From: Nonlabens sp.
GTDB lineage: Bacteria > Bacteroidota > Bacteroidia > Flavobacteriales > Flavobacteriaceae
Direction: 5' to 3'
DNA: 64,000 bases
NCBI GenBank assembly: GCA_020630715.1
Contig: JAHDIQ010000001.1
Coordinates: forward strand, 170,164-234,163
Part shown: positions 45,237-53,798 of the stretch, piece by piece
Layout of the letters: each line of letters starts with the position of its first letter
Numbering within the stretch: the stretch's first letter is position 1
Program-made: the position numbers and the translations under genes
Notes under the pieces: model-generated
The model's input: only the letters and a program-made list of their open reading frames with translations
Database searches by the model: none
What the model was told of the DNA's origin: nothing

Positions 45237-47777
45237 ATGAACGACAGAAAGGTGAAATTTCAACTAGATAATTTAAAAAATCATGGTTGGACAAGTCTAG
45301 ACTTTAGAAATTGTGGATTGACCGAAATTCCTAAAGAAATTTACAAAAATTCAGATATTGTTTTTATTGATTTAGGTAATGATGACGAAGTTGATGAGAA
45401 ATTAAGGAATAAGATTACCACAATACCAGACGAAATAGGACAGGTAAAACGTCTTTCTAAATTGAATATCGAAAACAATGAAGTTATTAATATTAGTGAC
45501 GAATTAGCGACTTTAGTAAGGTTAAAAAATCTTAATTTGCGTAATAACAAATTGAAACACTTACCAGAGAAAATAGCAAACATGACGCAATTATCTGTTT
45601 TAGATATTGCGGAAAATCCATTCGATATTTTACCACCAGAAATTGCTTCTCAAGGTATTGATTCAATAAGAAATTTTTTTAGAGAGTTAAAAGATCCTGA
45701 TTATTTATATGAAGTCAAGTTAATTCTTGTAGGAGAAGGAAGAGTTGGAAAAACATCTTTATCGAATGCTTTAAGCGATGAAAAATTTTCTCTTGTCGAC
45801 GAAAAATCAACTGAAGGAATAAACATTAATAAATGGAATATCCCCAATTCTGAGGTGAAAACATTTAACCCTGAAATCAAAAGGGATTTATTAATAAATA
45901 TTTGGGACTTTGGAGGTCAAGAAATATACCATTCAACACATCAATTCTTTTTAACCAAAAGATCTCTCTATGTTTTAGTTACAGAATCTAGAAAAGAAGA
46001 CAACCACGATGATTTCTTTTATTGGTTAAATATTATAAAAATGCTTGGTGACAAAAGTCCAGTATTTATGATTCTTAACAAATGTGATCAGCCAATCAAA
46101 GAATTACCTATTAAAGAGTATCAAAGTTCATTTGACAACATAATTGATTTTGATAAAATTTCACTAGTTTCAAAAGAGCCATACACCTCAAAACTTGCTA
46201 AATTCAAAGAAAAACTTATCGAAAAAGCCGCTAATTTACCTCACATAGGCAATCCCTTGCCAAAGGTATGGGTAGACATTAGACGAGAAATTGAGACACT
46301 AAAATCTGAAGGGAAAAATTTTATATCTCTTGAAGAGTTTGAAGCACTATGCACAAGTTATTACCTCTCTCAAGAAAGATCAGATTTTCTTTCTGATTTC
46401 TTTCATGATTTAGGAGTTTTTCTTCATTTCAGGAATGATATAATTCTAAGACAAGTGATTTTTTTAAACCATGAATGGGTTACCAAAGGTGTTTATAAGA
46501 TCCTCGATGATTCCTTAGTAAAAGAAAACAAAGGTGTGTTCACAGATAATGATATTGAAAGGATATGGAAGGATTCGGAACACAAACCTAAAACAGCAGA
46601 GTTAATCTCCTTGATGAAAAACACCAAGTTTGACTTATGCTTTGAAGTAGGTGAATCAAAATATTTAGTCCCGAGACTTCTTCCTGTTGATCAAATTGAA
46701 TTCTCGTGGAATAATGATAAAGTTACAACAAGATTTGAGTTTAGATATAAATTTATGCCGAAGGGAATTCTAGCTAGATTAATCGTCAAATTAAACAATG
46801 AAATATATAAAAACACCTATTGGAGATATGGAGTGTTATTGAATTTTGAAGACAATTATGCTTTAGTAAGAGAATACTACTTTGAGAATAAAATTACTAT
46901 AAGTTTATATGGTAGTGCTGTTAAGGAATATCTATATACTATCAGAAAAGCATTCGCCGAAATACATTCCGATTACAATGATTTAGAAATTAAAGAAATG
47001 ATACCGTGCATTTGCGATTATTGTTTGAAAAATACTAATCCACACTTTTATTCCTATACAGTATTACGTAAATACGAGATTAGTAATAAGTCCAGAATTA
47101 CATGCGATGAATCAGTGGAAGATGTTCAAGTAGACTTACTTCTAAGTAACTACAATAAAAGAGTAAATAAAAGAAGAATGATCGTTTGTGAAAACTTAAA
47201 TGCAGGTATTCTTAATTCTTTAGGATTTTTGAACATTGATTTTCTTCCAGAAAAAGATAGTTATACAGTTTTTGGTAGAGTTCAAAGTGACGATGATATA
47301 GTAGGCCTTCGGGATAAGGATTTTCTGCTAGAAGAAGAAAAACGATTAATCCAAACTGACTTTAAAAACTACTGTATTCTCGATCTATATTGCTTAGAAA
47401 ACTATCTTTATCATCCAGATAATATTGATGAATTAAACTTAGAAGGTTTTGATAAAACAAAATACATTCAAAATATTATTGAAAATAAAAATAAAGATAA
47501 AATGTTGATTGCTAGTAAATTAACTAAATCCAGAAGTTCATATTTCGAATTAAAGATACATAATGATAAATACAAAGCAAAATTAGGTGAACATGTCATT
47601 TTACAAAAAATTGATAGTGATGAATTCTCCGATTTCTATGAATTTTATAGCATGAAGAATTTTGACAAATCTTATTTGTCAAAATATAATTTAGACCAAC
47701 AAGATTTAGCAAACACAACATGGTTCAAAAAAGAAATGGAAACATTATTAACTAAGTTTATCAATATTGTATTGTAA
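45237..47777 (+). CDS. LRR-Roc-COR GTPase with nuclease-like C-terminal domain
   Basis: An 846-residue Roco protein. Leucine-rich repeats run about 15-140. The Roc GTPase (about 158-340) has P-loop GEGRVGKT (166-173), G3 WDFGGQE (223-229) and G4 NKCD (281-284). The COR domain (about 340-600) ends with a Cys cluster (CICDYC, 591-596). The tail (about 640-846) is not part of a plain Roco protein. In order it shows VCEN (E652), GLRDKDFLL (D693, D695) and LYCLENYLYHPD (E721), which matches the acidic motif order of DUF4435/OLD-type TOPRIM nucleases. No signal or membrane segment. The gene is AT-rich (18 G+C in 46081-46140, against 26 in 49201-49260 of a neighbour), lacks the palindrome and sits alone between terminators. 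The GTPase/COR call is firm; the nuclease call is tentative. A defence role is inference. Confidence 0.88.
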   Translation: MNDRKVKFQLDNLKNHGWTSLDFRNCGLTEIPKEIYKNSDIVFIDLGNDDEVDEKLRNKITTIPDEIGQVKRLSKLNIENNEVINISDELATLVRLKNLNLRNNKLKHLPEKIANMTQLSVLDIAENPFDILPPEIASQGIDSIRNFFRELKDPDYLYEVKLILVGEGRVGKTSLSNALSDEKFSLVDEKSTEGININKWNIPNSEVKTFNPEIKRDLLINIWDFGGQEIYHSTHQFFLTKRSLYVLVTESRKEDNHDDFFYWLNIIKMLGDKSPVFMILNKCDQPIKELPIKEYQSSFDNIIDFDKISLVSKEPYTSKLAKFKEKLIEKAANLPHIGNPLPKVWVDIRREIETLKSEGKNFISLEEFEALCTSYYLSQERSDFLSDFFHDLGVFLHFRNDIILRQVIFLNHEWVTKGVYKILDDSLVKENKGVFTDNDIERIWKDSEHKPKTAELISLMKNTKFDLCFEVGESKYLVPRLLPVDQIEFSWNNDKVTTRFEFRYKFMPKGILARLIVKLNNEIYKNTYWRYGVLLNFEDNYALVREYYFENKITISLYGSAVKEYLYTIRKAFAEIHSDYNDLEIKEMIPCICDYCLKNTNPHFYSYTVLRKYEISNKSRITCDESVEDVQVDLLLSNYNKRVNKRRMIVCENLNAGILNSLGFLNIDFLPEKDSYTVFGRVQSDDDIVGLRDKDFLLEEEKRLIQTDFKNYCILDLYCLENYLYHPDNIDELNLEGFDKTKYIQNIIENKNKDKMLIASKLTKSRSSYFELKIHNDKYKAKLGEHVILQKIDSDEFSDFYEFYSMKNFDKSYLSKYNLDQQDLANTTWFKKEMETLLTKFINIVL

Positions 47778-47810
47778 TATAAGAAATAAGTAAATTTTTC
47801 TTGGAGTACA

Positions 47811-47844
47811 AAAAGCCCTTTTGAAATTTCAAAAGGGCTTTTTT
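47811..47844. terminator. Terminator after the Roco gene
   Basis: A perfect 32-bp inverted repeat (47811-47842) with arms AAAAGCCCTTTTGAAA and its complement, ending in a T-run. It lies 33 bases past the Roco stop. Confidence 0.9.
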
Positions 47845-47897
47845 GTGCGTTATCCCTACCATAAATAAGTCAAAATCTTAACACAGTTTTGTTTAAT

Positions 47898-47907
47898 CAT
47901 GTACATG
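47898..47907. promoter_or_regulatory. Possible operator CATGTACATG
   Basis: A perfect 10-bp palindrome, 43 bases before the ATG of the TetR-like gene and upstream of a weak -7-like TATCTTTA (47926-47933). Position and symmetry suit autoregulation by that protein, but the site is short. Confidence 0.35.
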
Positions 47908-47950
47908 TATAAGTTAAACAGTTTGTATCTTTACAATAAAGTAACCTAAG

Positions 47951-48634
47951 ATGGCAACAGCAAAGAAAAGCACAGCAAAAAAGACGACTAAAAAGAAAGA
48001 AATCACCGCTCACGATGTGATTACCGCTTATATGGATTATTGTCTAGAGCATGAAAAAACGCCTAAAAGCGTTTACAAATTTGCCAAAGACAATAAAATG
48101 ACTGAGCAGGATTTTTATCATCACTTCGGTTCATTTGACGGTTTGCGCAAGGAAATCTGGAATACATTTTTTACCATGACCATGGATGTGGCACATAAAA
48201 ATGAAGAGTATGCTCATTTCTCAAACCGCGAGAAAATGCTCACCTTTTTCTACACCTTTTTTGAATTATTGACGCTTAATCGTAGCTACGTATTATTTGC
48301 ACTACAAGAAAATCAGCACATGATGAGTAAGATGGAGCAATTAAAAGGACTACGTAAACACGTGAAAGGATTTGCCAAAGAACTTATCATGGAACGCAAC
48401 GAGACTAAAACAAATATCTTACTAGAACGTAGTGAAACGGTTTATAGTGAAGGTGCATGGATTCAAATGCTATTCCTAATGAAATTCTGGATGGATGACG
48501 ACACGCCTGGATTTGAAAAAACCGACATGGCTATAGAAAAATCTGTAAACACCATTTTTGATGTGTTTGATAATACACCGCTAGACGCTGTTTTGGATTT
48601 TGGTAAGTTCTTATGGAAAGAACGTATGGCTTAG
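47951..48634 (+). CDS. TetR-like regulator with histone-like Lys/Ala N-terminal tail
   Basis: A 227-residue protein. Residues 1-17 are a basic Ala/Lys/Thr tail (MATAKKSTAKKTTKKKE), like bacterial histone H1-type tails. It is followed by a TetR-type helix-turn-helix (about 20-70, SVYKFAKDNKMTEQDFYHHFGSFDGLRKEIW) and a helical C-terminal domain. It is paired with the downstream ABC1-kinase gene (136-base gap, same strand). The pairing suggests that the regulator and the ABC1 protein work on one pathway, possibly quinone or lipid related. Palindrome copy 13 lies between them. Confidence 0.82.
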   Translation: MATAKKSTAKKTTKKKEITAHDVITAYMDYCLEHEKTPKSVYKFAKDNKMTEQDFYHHFGSFDGLRKEIWNTFFTMTMDVAHKNEEYAHFSNREKMLTFFYTFFELLTLNRSYVLFALQENQHMMSKMEQLKGLRKHVKGFAKELIMERNETKTNILLERSETVYSEGAWIQMLFLMKFWMDDDTPGFEKTDMAIEKSVNTIFDVFDNTPLDAVLDFGKFLWKERMA

Positions 48635-48696
48635 TGAAACTTAAATCTAAGTTTAAGTCTAAACTTAATTTTAATAGAACTAGAAAATTCAAATAT

Positions 48697-48718
48697 TTAC
48701 GCTTTCTCGAAAGCGTAA
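48697..48718. repeat. Palindrome copy 13 (variant), intergenic
   Basis: The core at 48701-48714 reads GCTTTCTCGAAAGC (one change). TTAC/GTAA arms extend it to 22 bp. It lies between the TetR-like gene and the ABC1-kinase gene. Confidence 0.9.
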
Positions 48719-48770
48719 TCACCACAATTATTATTCACAATTCAGTCATCTGAATTCTTAATTAATCCTC

Positions 48771-50111
48771 ATGAAAACACTAGACAAAATACCGACTAGC
48801 AAGATAGGTCGAACCACAGAGCTAGTGAAAACTGGTGCTAAAATAGGTGCTAATTACCTAAAATATTACTCTAAAAAAGCAGTAAATCCTTCTATGGATC
48901 GCAGTTCGCTAGATGAAGATAATGCCAGTGATATTTATGATGGATTAAAGAGTTTAAAAGGTAGCGCGCTTAAAGTAGCGCAAATGTTATCTATGGATAA
49001 GAGTTTGTTACCTGGTGCGTATGTAGAGAAATTTAGCCTCGCACAGTTTAGTGTACCACCATTATCTGCACCATTAGTACGCAAGACGTTTAAGAAATAT
49101 CAAGGTGCCTTTCCAGAAGAGATTTACGATACATTTTCAAAAGATAGTGTCAATGCGGCGAGTATAGGCCAAGTGCATAAAGCAACAAAAGACGGTAAAG
49201 AACTTGCCGTAAAAATCCAGTATCCTGGTGTTGCAGATTCTATAGGAAGTGATCTTGCGCTGGTAAAACCTATCGCGATTAAAATGTTCAATTTAAAAGG
49301 TGAGGATTCTAAACGCTATTTTGCCGAAGTAGAAGATAAACTACTAGAAGAAACGGATTATGAGTTAGAGGTGCAACAAAGCCTAGAAATTACCGAGGCC
49401 TGTTCACACATTCCTAATCTTAAATTTCCTAATTACTATCCAGAATTATCTAGCAAGCGCATCATCACGATGGACTGGATGAACGGTTCACACTTAAGTG
49501 AGTTTGCAAAAACAGATTTTTCTGAAGAGACTGGTCATAAGTTAGGACAAACGCTTTGGGATTTTTATATGTTCCAAATGCATGGTTTAAAAGCAGTTCA
49601 TGCAGATCCACATCCTGGAAACTTTATGATTTCTGCAGATGAGGAATTAATAGCGATTGATTTTGGCTGTATTAAACAAGTACCAGAAGAATTTTACCAG
49701 CCATACTTTGAGCTGGCCGTTCCAGCGAGTATTAATAATCCTGAGATTTTTAAGGAAAAATTATTCCAATTAGAAATCTTGCGTCACGATGATAGCGAGA
49801 AAGAAATCACCTATTTCAGTGCCTTATTCCATGAAATGTTGAGTCTATTTACAAGACCTTTTCAAGAAAAGACTTTTGACTTTGCAGATGGTTCTTTTTG
49901 GGATGAAATCACTTCGCTAAGTGAAAAATACAGTAACGATAAAGAGTTACGCAAGATGAATGGTAATCGCGGTAGCAAGCATTTCTTGTACATCAACCGT
50001 ACATTCTTCGGACTTTATAATCTCTTACACGATTTAAAAGCAACGGTTAATACTCATGAATATGTGAAATATTTAGAAGAAAAAGGTTTTAAGAATCATA
50101 GTGCGTTGTAG
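48771..50111 (+). CDS. ABC1/UbiB-family atypical kinase
   Basis: A 446-residue protein of the ABC1/ADCK/UbiB kinase-like family, whose members support ubiquinone or other isoprenoid-lipid metabolism. Signature elements are SLKGSALKVAQMLSMD (the KxGQ-like region, here KVAQ), VNAASIGQVHKA with AVKIQYPG (ATP-contact Lys), VHADPHPGNFMI and AIDFGCIKQVP (metal-binding DFG). No transmembrane helices are evident at the C-terminus, unlike UbiB. A strong palindromic terminator follows. The precise substrate is unknown. Confidence 0.9.
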   Translation: MKTLDKIPTSKIGRTTELVKTGAKIGANYLKYYSKKAVNPSMDRSSLDEDNASDIYDGLKSLKGSALKVAQMLSMDKSLLPGAYVEKFSLAQFSVPPLSAPLVRKTFKKYQGAFPEEIYDTFSKDSVNAASIGQVHKATKDGKELAVKIQYPGVADSIGSDLALVKPIAIKMFNLKGEDSKRYFAEVEDKLLEETDYELEVQQSLEITEACSHIPNLKFPNYYPELSSKRIITMDWMNGSHLSEFAKTDFSEETGHKLGQTLWDFYMFQMHGLKAVHADPHPGNFMISADEELIAIDFGCIKQVPEEFYQPYFELAVPASINNPEIFKEKLFQLEILRHDDSEKEITYFSALFHEMLSLFTRPFQEKTFDFADGSFWDEITSLSEKYSNDKELRKMNGNRGSKHFLYINRTFFGLYNLLHDLKATVNTHEYVKYLEEKGFKNHSAL

Positions 50112-50130
50112 ATAAAGAAATCAAGTTTAA

Positions 50131-50166
50131 AAAATGAGCTGTTTACATATGTAAACAGCTCATTTT
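50131..50166. terminator. Bidirectional terminator, 36-bp perfect palindrome
   Basis: AAAATGAGCTGTTTACAT and its exact complement, flanked by T-runs on both strands. It separates the convergent ABC1-kinase and S74 genes. Confidence 0.9.
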
Positions 50167-50182
50167 TTGATTTTCACTTATT

Positions 50183-51823
50183 CTATTTCTTATTAATGAG
50201 CTGTTTTACCATGGATTTTAATTCCTCGAGTTGTTTTTGTTGAGCGTCCAATTGCGTATTTTGTTGTTCGATTTGTTGTTGTTGCTCTTTAACCGCTTGA
50301 GTTAAAATAGGAATAATTCTTGTGTAATCCATTACCATGAATTTAGCAATATCTGCCTTTTGTTTTTCGTTTGCCTTAACTTCTATTGTAGCATTCGTTG
50401 GCAGATTTTTTTCTCTAACAATTTCAGGTAATACAGTTTGAACCTCTTGAGCGATAAAACCATATTCCATCTCACTATTTAATCCCATATTCGGATATTT
50501 TTCAAGGTCAAAATTATAAGTAACAGGTCTTAGTTGATTAACGATATCTAGTGCTGAAGTAATAGGTTGAATATCCTTCTTTAAAGTCTCATCAGACGCA
50601 GCTCCAAAAAAACCAGTATAACCTAAATCCTCTATAAAAAGTCCTGCCCATCCACCACCACCACCATTCTGTCTTGTACCATACACACCTATACCTTCTC
50701 TACCATTAATTGTGCCTCGAACTCCAATTGCACTGTGAGTTAATGATAAATCAATTCCTAAACCAAATACTCCAGAGGGAATAAAAGCTGATCCATTATA
50801 ACTAGTTATTCCCTCAATCGCATTATACGTATTTGATGTATTACTATTATTACCATCAATAGCGACGCCATTAGTACCTTCATTTAAAAATGAAGCCATA
50901 GAATTTGCACCTACATTAACTCCACCGTTAGTCATTTGTAACATAGAAGCTGGATTATTCGTACGTATCCCGATTTCATTAGTTCCTGCGTCCACAAAAA
51001 ACATATTTGCTTGTGTATCTGATTCTATTCGAACATCTGCATTGTTATTTCCCTGCTCATTAAAAACAGTAACACCATTACCATGAATTCTATGGTTGAT
51101 TGCGTTATTTTCATAAATGTCAATTATTCCATCATCTGCCGAATCATAAATACGTACTAAAATATCTCCCGCATTTACAGCACCATCTCTAAGCCTTATA
51201 TCATCAGAAAAATATGAATTACCCGTCACGTTGAATTGACCAGCATTATTAACGCTACCAATAGTGGTTCTTCCATTATCCAAAACTCCAAATCTAGATG
51301 TTCCATTATCTTGAATTAAAAAATCACCAGTACCATCAAGATTATACGTTAAATTATTGACGCCTTGTGATATGGTCGTACTCTCAACTAATGCACCGCC
51401 TAAACGAATACGATCTGCTCCTGCATTTACATATAAACCGTTATCTGCAGCAGCACTTACAGTAACTGTCCCAGTCAATCCTCCACCAGTCAAACCATTA
51501 CCAGCAATTACTCCTTCTATGTCGCCAGATCCTCCACCAGTAAAAGGAATCCAACTACTAGTGCCGTTGTCCCAATAATAAAACCCTTTGATAGGAGTAC
51601 CAGCTCCTGTTACAAAAACCAGCATTCCATCCTGATTAACCGTAGGATTAGTTCCGGGAAAATCATCTATTTTAGGAATTAGAATCCCATCATTATTAGC
51701 AGGCGCTGCTTGATTTGATGATCTAATATCAAGAGAAGAATTAGGTGTGGCTGTACCTACACCTACTTGGCTTAAGCTAATGAAAGTTGTAAGTGTAAAG
51801 ATCATTACTATTATATTTCTCAT
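50183..51823 (-). CDS. Exported fibre-like protein with peptidase S74 chaperone domain
   Basis: A 546-residue protein. A signal peptide (about 1-18, ending SLSQ) leads into a head region (VGVGTATPNSSLDIRSSNQAAPANNDGILIPKI) common in flavobacterial surface proteins. A Gly/Asn/Thr-rich repetitive fibre (about 100-400) follows, then an intramolecular chaperone domain from residue 410. The self-cleavage site is intact: S410 in GAASDETLKKDI, with K415 five residues on, as in endosialidase-type S74 domains. A Gln-rich coiled coil (EQQQQIEQQNTQL) ends the protein. It probably trimerises, folds and releases its own C-terminus. No phage genes are nearby. Confidence 0.88.
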   Translation of the reverse strand: MRNIIVMIFTLTTFISLSQVGVGTATPNSSLDIRSSNQAAPANNDGILIPKIDDFPGTNPTVNQDGMLVFVTGAGTPIKGFYYWDNGTSSWIPFTGGGSGDIEGVIAGNGLTGGGLTGTVTVSAAADNGLYVNAGADRIRLGGALVESTTISQGVNNLTYNLDGTGDFLIQDNGTSRFGVLDNGRTTIGSVNNAGQFNVTGNSYFSDDIRLRDGAVNAGDILVRIYDSADDGIIDIYENNAINHRIHGNGVTVFNEQGNNNADVRIESDTQANMFFVDAGTNEIGIRTNNPASMLQMTNGGVNVGANSMASFLNEGTNGVAIDGNNSNTSNTYNAIEGITSYNGSAFIPSGVFGLGIDLSLTHSAIGVRGTINGREGIGVYGTRQNGGGGGWAGLFIEDLGYTGFFGAASDETLKKDIQPITSALDIVNQLRPVTYNFDLEKYPNMGLNSEMEYGFIAQEVQTVLPEIVREKNLPTNATIEVKANEKQKADIAKFMVMDYTRIIPILTQAVKEQQQQIEQQNTQLDAQQKQLEELKSMVKQLINKK

Positions 51824-51887
51824 AACTCAAATTTTAAACTTAAGTTAAATATAGTAAATAAATATTTTGAAAGTCAATATGTTGCTC

Positions 51888-53168
51888 CTAGTTCTTATAA
51901 ACCACTCCATCCTTCATCACAAAATCAACTTGTTCTAGGATAGCAACGTTTTCTTCTGGATTTTCAGAAACGGCGATGATATCTGCGTAGAATCCTTTTT
52001 TGATTTGGCCTAGCTGTTCTTCTAATTGTAGAATTATCGCAGGCGTGATGGTCGCGCTTTGTAAGGCTTCCATCACTGGCATTCCAGCTTCTACCAGATA
52101 ACCAAATTCTTTACCGTTTTTACCATGTGCAAATACTCCAGCATCTGTGCCAAAAACAATAGGAACACCACGTTTATAAGCTCTAGCAAATGTGCCTTGA
52201 ATTTGTGGTCCTACGGCTTTTGCTTTAGGAACTACAACTTCTGGATAGAATCCATCTTCTTCTGCCTTTAAGGCTACTTCTTTTCCTGCGGTAATGGTAG
52301 GAACCAGATAGCAATTCATCTTTTTCATGAGATCCATTGTTTCTTCACTCATATAGGTTCCATGCTCGATGGTTTTTACACCACCTAACACGGCACGACG
52401 CATTCCTTCATCACCATGTGCATGCGCTGCAACATGAAAACCGTAATCAGCCGCTGTGGTAGTAATTGCTTTTATTTCTTCAATAGTAAACTGTGGATTA
52501 CTACCATTTTTAGCCACACTTAGTACGCCACCAGTAGCGGTAATTTTAATGCAATCAGCACCATTTTTATAGCGATGTCTTACCGCTTCACGACCTTCAC
52601 TAGGTGAATTAATCACACCTTCACGTGGTCCTGGATCGCCCATGAGCTTCTGGTTACTACCATTAGTAGGATCTGCATGTCCGCCAGTACTAGCAATGGA
52701 TTTTCCTGCGGTAAAAATACGTGGACCTGGTACTTTACCTTTATTAATGGCATCGCGCAAGGATATGTTAATACCACTACCACCTAAATCACGTACTGTT
52801 GTAAAACCATTCATCAAGGTAATTTCTGCGTAGGTCACGCTATCATAAGCAACATCTGCTGGATCATCCACGTATTTTTGTACATAAGCATGTGGATTAT
52901 ATTCAGTTTCCATGTGTACATGCATATCTGTAAAACCAGGCATTACCCATTGTGATTTAAGATCCACATAAATTCCATCTTCTGGAACATCTTGATAACC
53001 TTTACGCACATCCTTAATCAATCCATCTGTTACGTAAATGGTCATTTCATCTTGCCACGTACCATTTGCAGTATCTAGAACATGACCTGCGTGAATGTAA
53101 GTATTAGACTGCTGTGCCAGCATCATTAAACTAATGCAAAAACAGAGTAATGTGAATTTCAATTTCAT
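51888..53168 (-). CDS. Exported metal-dependent amidohydrolase
   Basis: A 426-residue enzyme of the amidohydrolase superfamily (imidazolonepropionase/prolidase-like branch) with a signal peptide (ending MLAQ). Metal ligands are visible as HVHME in MPGFTDMHVHME (about 80), KITATGGV (usually the carbamylated or bridging Lys region), HAHG (about 250), EHGTYM (about 270) and TDAGVFAHG (about 345). It probably hydrolyses a cyclic amide or dipeptide in the periplasm; the substrate is not determined. It stands alone, divergent from the ParDE pair by 96 bases (to the parD ATG). Confidence 0.9.
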   Translation of the reverse strand: MKLKFTLLCFCISLMMLAQQSNTYIHAGHVLDTANGTWQDEMTIYVTDGLIKDVRKGYQDVPEDGIYVDLKSQWVMPGFTDMHVHMETEYNPHAYVQKYVDDPADVAYDSVTYAEITLMNGFTTVRDLGGSGINISLRDAINKGKVPGPRIFTAGKSIASTGGHADPTNGSNQKLMGDPGPREGVINSPSEGREAVRHRYKNGADCIKITATGGVLSVAKNGSNPQFTIEEIKAITTTAADYGFHVAAHAHGDEGMRRAVLGGVKTIEHGTYMSEETMDLMKKMNCYLVPTITAGKEVALKAEEDGFYPEVVVPKAKAVGPQIQGTFARAYKRGVPIVFGTDAGVFAHGKNGKEFGYLVEAGMPVMEALQSATITPAIILQLEEQLGQIKKGFYADIIAVSENPEENVAILEQVDFVMKDGVVYKN

Positions 53169-53223
53169 AACTAGGAGATTTTATGCCAATTTACCATTAT
53201 TAATTCTAATCACGTTTTTTAAC

Positions 53224-53254
53224 TTATGTCCATTTTTGCTATATTTAGACATAA
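53224..53254. promoter_or_regulatory. Operator/promoter of the parDE pair
   Basis: TTATGTC (53224-53230) and GACATAA (53248-53254) form a perfect 7-bp inverted repeat with a 17-base spacer. A -7-like TATATTTA (53240-53247) lies inside. This arrangement fits autoregulation by the antitoxin. A longer antitoxin frame starting at 53226 would overlap the operator and is rejected. Confidence 0.6.
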
Positions 53255-53264
53255 ATACATCGTT

Positions 53265-53501
53265 ATGAATATTTCTTTTACAGATAAACAGGAACAATAC
53301 ATCAGGGATTTAGTCGCTTCTGGCAATTATAAAAATGCTAGTGAAGTAGTACGTGAAGCGATAAGATTACACGGTGAAGAACAAGAACGCAAACTAGCGT
53401 GGTTACAATCTGAAATCCAAAAGGGAATTGATTCACCAAAGAGTGAATTCTCTATGGAAGCATTTATAGATGCTAAAACTAAACATAAAGAGACTGCTTA
53501 A
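53265..53501 (+). CDS. parD: ParD-family antitoxin
   Basis: A 78-residue antitoxin. The N-terminal ribbon-helix-helix (MNISFTDKQEQYIRDLVASGNYKNASEVVREAIRLHGEEQ) is typical of ParD. The C-terminal part (KLAWLQSEIQKGIDSPKSEFSMEAFIDAKTK) wraps the toxin. It neutralises ParE and represses its own promoter through the inverted repeat just upstream. The start is the ATG at 53265, after the operator. Its TAA is followed directly by the toxin ATG. Confidence 0.93.
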   Translation: MNISFTDKQEQYIRDLVASGNYKNASEVVREAIRLHGEEQERKLAWLQSEIQKGIDSPKSEFSMEAFIDAKTKHKETA

Positions 53502-53798
53502 ATGGCTTTTAAAGTAAGTGAACTTGCTAAGTTAGATATCAACGACATTTATGAATATTCAGTTACAGAATTTGGTATTCAAAGAACAATAAGGTATTTG
53601 ATGGAAATGGAAGAATGCTTTTTCACCATCTCTAAACACCACCATTTAGGTGCTACCAGAGAACACATTGCAGATGGATTATTTGCATTTCCATATCAAT
53701 CACATGTAATATTCTATAAAATAATCAAAGAGCAACATATTACGATTGAAAGAATCCTTCACGGTAGCAGAGACATCCCTGCGACATTTAATGAATAG
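53502..53798 (+). CDS. parE: ParE/RelE-family toxin
   Basis: A 98-residue toxin of the ParE/RelE fold (KVSELAKLDINDIYEYSVTEFGIQRTIRYLMEMEECF; C-terminal HVIFYKIIKEQHITIERILHGSRDIP). ParE members poison DNA gyrase; RelE-like ones cleave mRNA. The FGIQRTIRYL and ILHGSRD features favour ParE. It is in an operon with parD. Its last 11 bases overlap the 3' end of the convergent SH3-like gene, so the toxin mRNA must run into antisense of that gene. Confidence 0.92.
   Translation: MAFKVSELAKLDINDIYEYSVTEFGIQRTIRYLMEMEECFFTISKHHHLGATREHIADGLFAFPYQSHVIFYKIIKEQHITIERILHGSRDIPATFNE

Noticed and set aside
50183..51823. Prophage remnant
   Set aside because: The S74 domain is phage-like, but the protein has a cellular signal peptide and head region, and no integrase, capsid or lysis genes are nearby.
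53226..53264. Longer ParD starting at 53226
   Set aside because: The extension overlaps the TTATGTC/GACATAA operator. The ATG at 53265 matches the typical ParD length.
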